NCBI GenBank assembly: GCA_002083435.1
Contig: LWDJ01000032.1
Span: 1-42,758 of the forward strand
Direction: 5' to 3'
From: Proteobacteria bacterium SG_bin6
Lineage (GTDB): Bacteria > Pseudomonadota > Alphaproteobacteria > Sphingomonadales > Sphingomonadaceae
Length of the DNA stretch: 42,758 nucleotides
Below, one piece after another: positions 25,481 through 30,778 of the stretch (its first letter is position 1; the number at the start of each line of letters is the position of its first letter). Below the pieces are notes generated by a model. It saw only the letters and a list, made by a program, of their open reading frames with translations, was not told the origin of the DNA and made no database searches. The translations under genes were made by a program, and so were the position numbers.

Positions 25481-25509
25481 GATATATACCACGGTTTAAA
25501 GCGCGTCAA
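25481..25509 (-). promoter_or_regulatory. Promoter of the HTH regulator
   Basis: On the minus strand TTGACG (25504-25509), a 17-nt spacer and TATATC (25481-25486) form a near-consensus sigma-70 promoter, 23 nt ahead of the regulator ATG. It is the best promoter visible within the element. Confidence 0.7.
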
Positions 25510-25522
25510 GCCCCACGGTTTT

Positions 25523-25546
25523 CGCCCGGCCCGCCAAAGCCGGGCG
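25523..25546. terminator. Hairpin after the acidic small gene
   Basis: CGCCCGGC (25523-25530) pairs perfectly with GCCGGGCG (25539-25546) across an 8-nt loop, just beyond the stop of the 104-residue gene. There is no U-tract, so termination is only suggested. Confidence 0.4.
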
Positions 25547-25552
25547 TAGTGC

Positions 25553-25867
25553 TCAAATACCTTCGTTGCCGTCGTGGGGCATATCGACAATATCGCCGCC
25601 GGGCGGGTCGTCTTCCTCGGCCACGTCCGCGATCGGGCACCCCGGCCCATCGGCAGCATGATCGGTGAAATCGTCTTCGGCGCCGGTGCGCTCGAAATCA
25701 GCGTCGCCGTCGAGCGTGTCGAGCAAGTCGATCGCTACCGTGATGAACGCTTCAACCCGCCGCCTGGGATGGCGCGCCAGGATGCGCGCAACGGCCGGCA
25801 TGGGCGGGAATTGGTGGGGTAAAGGGATGACGTGGGCGGAGTCCGCCCCTAGGGTCTGGTCAGCCAT
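25553..25867 (-). CDS. Small acidic protein of unknown function
   Basis: The 104-residue protein from ATG 25867 has GGAG 8 nt upstream. A hydrophobic middle (RRRVEAFITVAIDLLDTLDGD) is followed by a strongly acidic tail (GAEDDFTDHAADGPGCPIAD, then VAEEDDPPGG). Similar short proteins with an 'IDLLDxLDGD' core are common next to phage and transposon genes in alphaproteobacteria, as I recall; their role is unknown. It lies between the terminase and the regulator. Confidence 0.7.
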   Translation of the reverse strand: MADQTLGADSAHVIPLPHQFPPMPAVARILARHPRRRVEAFITVAIDLLDTLDGDADFERTGAEDDFTDHAADGPGCPIADVAEEDDPPGGDIVDMPHDGNEGI

Positions 25868-25968
25868 ACTTCGCTCTCCATAAGCGATGGGTGGTCAGGG
25901 GCGGCTCGGCGTTGGCGCGCCGGGTCGTCCCGTTCGTCAACGGACTACATTGGCGGGGCGCGGTCAAC

Positions 25969-26244
25969 ATGAAGATTTTTCGCGACGTTAGTCATCCTAA
26001 TGGATGGAGTGGACTTGCTGATTATGAAGTCCGGGGAAACATGATTTATAGGACCGTTAACCATCCTGAAGGATGGAGCGGACTAGCAGATTATGAAATT
26101 AGGGGCGACAAAGTTTATCGGACGGTCTCTCATCCTCAGGGATGGAATGGATTAGCTGACTTTGAAATTCGTAATGGTGCACTTTACAGAACAGTGTCGC
26201 ATCCCTTGGGATGGAATGGATTGCCCGATTACAAAATTCGCTAA
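25969..26244 (+). CDS. 23-residue-repeat protein (putative satellite cargo gene)
   Basis: The 91-residue protein from ATG 25969 (MKIFRDVSHPNGWSGLADYE) consists almost wholly of four copies, the last shortened, of a 23-residue unit of form VSHPxGWxGLADYEIRGxxx plus YRT. The repeats begin about every 69 nt (CATCC at 25993, 26062, 26131 and 26200). Alternating Tyr/Trp/Gly and charged residues suggest stacked beta hairpins. An in-frame start at 25891 exists but reads as GC-rich out-of-frame sequence. It is the only gene on the plus strand of the element, and its GC (about 45%) is far below the neighbours, the mark of a separately acquired 'moron'. No family is recognised with confidence; defence, exclusion or adhesion roles are speculative. 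Confidence 0.75.
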   Translation: MKIFRDVSHPNGWSGLADYEVRGNMIYRTVNHPEGWSGLADYEIRGDKVYRTVSHPQGWNGLADFEIRNGALYRTVSHPLGWNGLPDYKIR

Positions 26245-27830
26245 AGCAACACAGGCCCGGCCCCACGATATTCGGCCGGGCCTTCATCCCGCGCCGCCAG
26301 CCCGCACGCCATGATCGCCGCCACCATGCCGTCGATCCGATCGAGGCTCCGGCTCTTGGCGGGCTTGCGGTTGCCGGCCGCGTCCGTCTCGATCACCACA
26401 TTGCCCGCCTGCCAGCGCAGCACCGGATTGCTGTTGTGCAGCATTTGCCCGCCCAACAGCGCGCGCTCGAAAGCATCGACGGCCGGCGCATAGCTCTTGA
26501 AGCCGGGCACGAACTCGCTCAGCGGCAGCTCTAGCCCTTCGTCGCTGAGCATCTTCGCCAAATCCTCGAACCGCCAGCGATCGAATGCGATACCCCGCAC
26601 GTCATAGGCTTGGCGCACGTCCGCCAGCCGGCGCACGATCGCCAGCCGATCGGTTGCCCGCCCTTGGGTTAGCTCGATCCATCCATCTTCCGCCCAGCGA
26701 TCATAGGGCACCCGGTCACGCTCCACGCGCTCGGTCACGGTATCGGCGGGCACCCAATGCCATACCAGCAGCTTGCCAGCGTCGGGGAACCAGAGGGCGA
26801 AGGCGGTAAGGTCGCGGGTGCTCGAAAGGTCGAGCCCGCCATAGCAGCGCTGCCCCTCAAGCTCGCGCGCGTCGAACGGCTCGCCATTGGCTTCCCAATC
26901 GTGCTGTTCGATGAACCGCCCTTCGGCCGCCACACGCTGATTGAGATTGAGTTGGCGAAACGCGCGAGCGAAGGATGGGGCACGCATCGCGCGGGCCGCC
27001 GCGTCGGCGAATTGCTCTTCGCTGAGGAACGCCCCCAAGGCCGGATTGGCAGCCCGCCAGGCGTCGCGATCGTCTAGCGCGCAATCCTTGGGCGCGGCGT
27101 GAAGCTGGCAATAGACGGTGGGGCTCGGCTCGGCGTCAAGCATTTCGCTAAAGAAATGCAAGTCATTCGCCGCCTGGGTTGAGATCGTTACCCCCAGCGC
27201 TTGCGCTCGCTTTCCCATGCCGGTGGCGAGATTGTCCCAAAGCTCACGCGATTTCCATTGCGCGACTTCATCGGCGATCCAGAATGACGGCGCCAGGCCA
27301 TGCGCCTTTCGAGCATCGGACGTGAGCGCGCGCCAGATACTTTGCGACTGTTCATCAACGATTTCCTTGTGCCAATCCTTGATGTTTACCCGCGCCGCCA
27401 TCCACGGCACCGCCTCGATATAGGCCCGCGACTGGCGATAGAGCACGCCCGCTTGCTCCCGATCGAGCGCTGCCGCGTAGCACTCGCCATGCGGCTCCAC
27501 CATCGGCCCCAGCAGATGCGCCAGGCTTAGCCCCGCCAGCAGCGCCGATTTGCCGTTGCCGCGCGCGACGCTCAGCGCCGCCAGCCGAACCCGCCGCCGC
27601 CCCAGATCGTCAAGCGGGCCATAAACCGCGCGCACGAATCGTTCCTGGAAATCGAGCAGCTCCATGCGCTCGCCGGCCAACAGCCCCGACACGATCGGCA
27701 AGCTACGCAGGAACGCTAGCACCTTCTCTTCGGGGGGCATCCCCTCTTGCTCCCAAGGATGCGAAACGGTGGCAGGCGCGCTTGCCGCCGCCGCTCTCAA
27801 CCGCCCCGCACCCGGTCCCCTCTTGCCCAT
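26241..27830 (-). CDS. terL: Terminase large subunit (HK97-type)
   Basis: The 529-residue packaging motor has an ATPase with Walker A ARGNGKS (89-95) and Walker B FWIADE (183-188). A C-terminal RNase H-like nuclease follows, with Asp334 in GGLDLSSTRDLTA. It cuts concatemers and pumps DNA into the prohead. It directly follows the HNH gene with no gap, and HK97-type terminases need an HNH partner for cutting. No small terminase gene is recognisable beside it. Its TAG stop overlaps the TAA of the convergent repeat-protein gene (CTAA, 26241-26244). Confidence 0.96.
   Translation of the reverse strand: MGKRGPGAGRLRAAAASAPATVSHPWEQEGMPPEEKVLAFLRSLPIVSGLLAGERMELLDFQERFVRAVYGPLDDLGRRRVRLAALSVARGNGKSALLAGLSLAHLLGPMVEPHGECYAAALDREQAGVLYRQSRAYIEAVPWMAARVNIKDWHKEIVDEQSQSIWRALTSDARKAHGLAPSFWIADEVAQWKSRELWDNLATGMGKRAQALGVTISTQAANDLHFFSEMLDAEPSPTVYCQLHAAPKDCALDDRDAWRAANPALGAFLSEEQFADAAARAMRAPSFARAFRQLNLNQRVAAEGRFIEQHDWEANGEPFDARELEGQRCYGGLDLSSTRDLTAFALWFPDAGKLLVWHWVPADTVTERVERDRVPYDRWAEDGWIELTQGRATDRLAIVRRLADVRQAYDVRGIAFDRWRFEDLAKMLSDEGLELPLSEFVPGFKSYAPAVDAFERALLGGQMLHNSNPVLRWQAGNVVIETDAAGNRKPAKSRSLDRIDGMVAAIMACGLAARDEGPAEYRGAGPVLL
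26253..26283. terminator. Perfect 10-bp hairpin inside the 3' end of the terminase gene
   Basis: AGGCCCGGCC (26253-26262) pairs with GGCCGGGCCT (26274-26283) over an 11-nt loop, 9 nt past the stop of the plus-strand repeat-protein gene. It is the obvious candidate for ending that transcript, although no run of T follows. Confidence 0.55.
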
Positions 27831-28217
27831 TTAGGTTGCACTCCGAAACTTATTGACTGTGAAGGTGGGCGGGTGGTCTTCGGCCGTCAGCTCCGAGCGA
27901 TTTTCCCCGCGCCACGGGTGCGTCGGATCGAGGGGCAGCCCATCGGGGGTGCAGCCCCGGCGCGGCTTGCGCGTCGTCACCGCCCCCGCCTCCACGCCCC
28001 GCGCGGTCTTTGCCGAGTGGCAGGGGCCGCAATAGCTGGCGAGCCCGTCATGGCTGGGGAACGGCGCCCCGCCTTGGCTCACCGGCACGATATGATCGAC
28101 GGTGTTGGCAACGGTCGTTAGCCCGATCGCCTCGCACCCAACGCAAAGGGGATGGCGCGCAAGGTGCGCTTCCCTGAGCCGCTTCCAATTGCCGGTGTTG
28201 TAAGGCCAGTCAGCCAT
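27831..28217 (-). CDS. HNH endonuclease (terminase-associated)
   Basis: The 128-residue protein has two zinc-binding CxxC pairs (CVGC, CGPC) flanking the HNH core (NTVDHIVPVSQGG, then HDGLASYCGPCHSAK). In HK97-like phages such a protein works with the large terminase to cut cos DNA. It abuts the terminase start and overlaps the upstream 50-residue gene by 8 nt, so the three are a packaging unit. Confidence 0.93.
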   Translation of the reverse strand: MADWPYNTGNWKRLREAHLARHPLCVGCEAIGLTTVANTVDHIVPVSQGGAPFPSHDGLASYCGPCHSAKTARGVEAGAVTTRKPRRGCTPDGLPLDPTHPWRGENRSELTAEDHPPTFTVNKFRSAT

Positions 28218-28362
28218 GATGATCCTCGATTAGTCGGGCGAGCCGTTTCAGCTCGCGCTCGATTTCGTCGCGCCGCTCGAAATATCGTTCCGGCTGGCGC
28301 CAGTCGGGGGACAGCCGGCGCACCTGCCGCGCGATGTCCCGCACTTGCCCGGCCGCGCTCAT
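28210..28362 (-). CDS. 50-residue charged helical protein
   Basis: The protein starts at ATG 28362 (MSAAGQVRDIARQVRRLSPD) and stops with TGA at 28210-28212. Its start overlaps the primase stop as ATGA and its end overlaps the HNH start by 8 nt, a coupling that strongly supports translation. The sequence is rich in Arg and Glu and probably forms two amphipathic helices (QVRDIARQVRRL and RRDEIERELKRLARLIE). Function unknown; its position beside HNH and terminase makes a packaging accessory or a reduced small-terminase role worth considering. Confidence 0.75.
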   Translation of the reverse strand: MSAAGQVRDIARQVRRLSPDWRQPERYFERRDEIERELKRLARLIEDHHG

Positions 28363-30365
28363 TCGTCCGTCCCCCAAGTGCGAGGGTCGCCTATGTCATC
28401 GGGTGCGGGCGGGGGGCCGCCATCGGCCCCGCCCGCCATATACGTAGTATATGGGGTGTGTGCGAGCGGTGGTCGGCGGGTGGTCAGCGGTAGGTCGGCG
28501 GAAGGTGTGGGCGGTAGGTCGGCGGGTAGGTCAGCGGGTGGTCGGCGGAGCCCAAAACGGTCCTTTCCTTCCGCCCCATCACGATAGACAAAGCCCCGCT
28601 CGATCGCCCCGATTTTGAAGAGCCGCTCCATCGCTGCTTCCAACCGGGCACGCCCGATCCTCTTGGACTCGGCCATGTCCGCGAACACTTTGGGGGCATA
28701 GGTGCGGGAAGCCGGGCTATCCGAAACCGTGCGCTCTTGCCGGTTGCGCTCATCGAGGCACCGCAAGAATAGCTCGTTATCGCCAGTCGCCTGGATCGTC
28801 GCCGCCAGCTCGGCACGGGTATCGGCGGGCAAGTCATCGTCCCGTACAAGCGCGAAGTCATGCCACCGGAACGCGAGCGTTTCGCCAGCGCGGGCATAGT
28901 TTGCCTTGCCCAATTTCAGCTCGCGCGCGTCAGGGTCCGAAATGGAGCCTTCGCCGTCCCGCCGCCAGTCGAGCACGATTTGTGAGCGCACCGCATTTAG
29001 CCAGGCGGTCGAGCCCGAATAGCTATCACCGTTCTTATTGGGGTGCGCCACTAGAAGGATTGTCGCCCCGGTTTCCTTTCCAAGCCTGTGGAGTAGATTG
29101 GCGAATTGCGTCACCTGCCCCCGATCGTTTTCATTGCCGGTGAAAAGGTGGGCTACGTTGTCGAGCACCACGAACGAGGCGCCAGTGGCGCGGATCGTGT
29201 CGCCAAGCAGCTTGAAGGCTGGGGACGGCCGCAAGCGCCCCTCAGCGTCGAACGTGCAAAGCTCATTCCCCAGCCGGCCGCGAAGGCTGGCGAGGAAAAG
29301 GCCGGGCAAGTTGAACACCACACCAAGCCGCCGCGCGATATGGTCTTGCCGCCAATGCAGCTCGCGTTCGTCATCCTCAGCGGTGACATAGAGCGCCCGG
29401 CCGCGCATCGCCTCTAGGCCAAGGAACGGGAGCCCGGCCGCGATCGACGTGGCAAGCTGTTGCCCGAATAGACTCTTGCCGGCGCCACCGGGGCCGGTGA
29501 ACAGCGTAAGCTCGCCAAGGGGAATGAACGTCGCCAAAGCGAAGGCGCGTTGCTGGGGACGCTCGGCGGCGAGCGCCGCTAGATCGAGCAGCGGGAAGGT
29601 TTCGGGCGGCCGGTTAATCGCGGCGTCGGTAAGCGCGCGCAATTCGTCGGGGGTGCCGCGCCAGTCCATCACGTCACCTTTTTGGGGCAGGCCGGGCAGC
29701 TCGATCACGAAAGCGCGTCCACCTGCCGCCTCGATCGCCGCGCGCGCCTCTTCGGCGAACTTGCGGCCGGGTTCGTCATTGTCGGGCAGAATTGCCACCG
29801 TGCGGCCCGCTAGAGCGTCGGCGTAGCATTTGCGCCAGCCCTTGCACCCGAACGCGATAGCGGTTGCCACGAAGCCCCAGCGCGCCAGCTTGTCCGCCTT
29901 GCGCTCGCCCTCCACCAGATAGACAGGCGTGGCGTGATCGGCCGCTAGAAGCTCGGGGAGCCGGTATAGAACGCGCCTGGTATCGCCTAGGCCGTTTGCC
30001 CAGCCGCCGTTGCCGTTCGCACGCTCAGCGCTGTAGCGCTTTGGCTCGCGGGGATGCTCGTGGCGCCGGGTGCGATACAGCACCGCGCCGCGTTCGTCGG
30101 CGAACTCATATGTTCCGGTGACGCGCCAGCCTTCGCCGCCGCCATTGCCGCGATCGGGAAGCACGCCCTTTTCGCGTAGCTGGTCTTTGATCGCGAGCGG
30201 GTCGCCACCGTTGAAGCTGTGGACTAGCAGACCATCGGGCGCGTTGGGAGCGAGCGTCGCGATGGTGCCCCGATCGCGCTTGCTATGGCCAGGGGTCGGA
30301 AAGGCGACGCTGTTGCCCCGGACCTCGCCGCCCGTCGCGGCGGCGATGCGGTGAAGGTCCGTCAT
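28359..30365 (-). CDS. TOPRIM primase / RecA-like helicase fusion protein
   Basis: The 668-residue protein from ATG 30365 (MTDLHRIAAATGG) has AAGG 7 nt upstream; an upstream in-frame ATG at 30398 is less well placed. Residues ~145-225 are a TOPRIM domain (YLVEGERKAD, LPDNDEPG). A RepA/RecA-like ATPase follows (Walker A GPGGAGKS at 291-298; VVLDNVAHLF as Walker B). It probably initiates replication of the excised element. The C-terminal ~60 residues are Pro-rich with repeated 'ADLP' units, encoded by imperfect short tandem DNA repeats at about 28468-28549. Confidence 0.9.
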   Translation of the reverse strand: MTDLHRIAAATGGEVRGNSVAFPTPGHSKRDRGTIATLAPNAPDGLLVHSFNGGDPLAIKDQLREKGVLPDRGNGGGEGWRVTGTYEFADERGAVLYRTRRHEHPREPKRYSAERANGNGGWANGLGDTRRVLYRLPELLAADHATPVYLVEGERKADKLARWGFVATAIAFGCKGWRKCYADALAGRTVAILPDNDEPGRKFAEEARAAIEAAGGRAFVIELPGLPQKGDVMDWRGTPDELRALTDAAINRPPETFPLLDLAALAAERPQQRAFALATFIPLGELTLFTGPGGAGKSLFGQQLATSIAAGLPFLGLEAMRGRALYVTAEDDERELHWRQDHIARRLGVVFNLPGLFLASLRGRLGNELCTFDAEGRLRPSPAFKLLGDTIRATGASFVVLDNVAHLFTGNENDRGQVTQFANLLHRLGKETGATILLVAHPNKNGDSYSGSTAWLNAVRSQIVLDWRRDGEGSISDPDARELKLGKANYARAGETLAFRWHDFALVRDDDLPADTRAELAATIQATGDNELFLRCLDERNRQERTVSDSPASRTYAPKVFADMAESKRIGRARLEAAMERLFKIGAIERGFVYRDGAEGKDRFGLRRPPADLPADLPPTPSADLPLTTRRPPLAHTPYTTYMAGGADGGPPPAPDDIGDPRTWGTDE
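28436..28454. promoter_or_regulatory. AT-rich palindrome in the primase 3' end
   Basis: CCATATAC-GTA-GTATATGG is a perfect 8-bp inverted repeat in otherwise GC-rich DNA, 74 nt before the 50-residue gene. On the minus strand it contains TATACT. It could be an operator or -10 for the packaging genes, but no convincing -35 precedes it. Confidence 0.4.
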
Positions 30366-30489
30366 TGCCGAACCTTGCCGCTTGCGGTATGCCCGCATTG
30401 CCTTCCCGCGCCCGTGGTAAGGTTTGCCCTCGCGTCGGTGCCAGCCTTCGCGGGGGCTTTCATTTTCGCCCCCGGCGGCGCGCCCGATC

Positions 30490-30550
30490 GGTTAGACAAT
30501 CGGCACGTAACCGATTGATTTAGCTCAAGCCCGCGCGGTGAGGTTAGACA
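30490..30550. repeat. Direct pair of GGTTAGACAA motifs near attR (putative integrase arm sites)
   Basis: GGTTAGACA occurs at 30490-30498 and 30542-30550, both followed by A, 35-95 nt inside the attR core. The first lies in a larger inverted repeat (ATCGGTTA 30487-30494 with TAACCGAT 30508-30515). This end of the element (30366-30584) contains no gene. Confidence 0.65.
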
Positions 30551-30584
30551 ACGGGAAAGCGCCGAAATGGCCGCTTTCTCAAGC

Positions 30585-30600
30585 CCGGCTCGGGCCTCCA
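30585..30600 (+). repeat. attR core (16 bp)
   Basis: The sequence is identical to the attL core at 20156-20171. Sequence to its right returns to chromosomal context. Confidence 0.95.
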
Positions 30601-30714
30601 AGTTGTTGAAGATGCATTCTCGCCGGCCAGTCGCACCAGAGAGGCGGTGCGGCGGCACGCCGGCACCTTCGTTCCGGCACCAGTCGGGCACGCCATTCGC
30701 GCCAGCGTCGGGCC

Positions 30715-30751
30715 GGCCCGACGCGCGGCGTTCGCGCCGGGCCTTTTCTTT
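30715..30751 (+). terminator. Rho-independent terminator, probably the original one of tRNA-Cys
   Basis: The GGCCCG and CGCG arms (30715-30725) pair with CGCG and CGGGCC (30733-30743) with one A/C mismatch, followed by TTTTCTTT. It lies 115 nt beyond attR and reads in the tRNA-Cys direction. Without the element it would sit just downstream of that tRNA. Confidence 0.75.
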
Positions 30752-30778
30752 GCCCCCGGCGGCGCTAGGCTCGCGCGT

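Larger units (their letters stand above)
20156..30600 (-). mobile_element. Integrated capsid-forming phage satellite (cf-PICI-like), about 10.4 kb
   Basis: The element is bounded by a perfect 16-bp direct repeat (20156-20171 and 30585-30600) at the 3' end of tRNA-Cys. On the minus strand, in order, it encodes: TOPRIM primase-helicase, a 50-residue protein, HNH nuclease, large terminase, an acidic small protein, an HTH regulator, major capsid, prohead protease, portal, gp6-like connector, a small protein and the integrase. One plus-strand gene encodes a repeat protein. No tail, baseplate, tape-measure, holin or endolysin gene is visible, nor a recognisable small terminase. Intact head and packaging genes without tails match the known capsid-forming phage-inducible island class, which borrows helper tails. 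The alternative is a deleted prophage, but the tight gene overlaps and intact ends argue against simple decay. Confidence 0.82.

Noticed and set aside
25993..26213. CATCC-N4-GGATG mini-palindromes in each 69-nt unit as protein-binding sites
   Set aside because: They follow from the codons for the conserved His-Pro-x-Gly-Trp and need no other explanation.
25986..26240. Regular 69-nt repeats considered as a CRISPR array
   Set aside because: The repeats are coding (23 codons), diverge as protein repeats do, have no unique spacers and no cas genes nearby.
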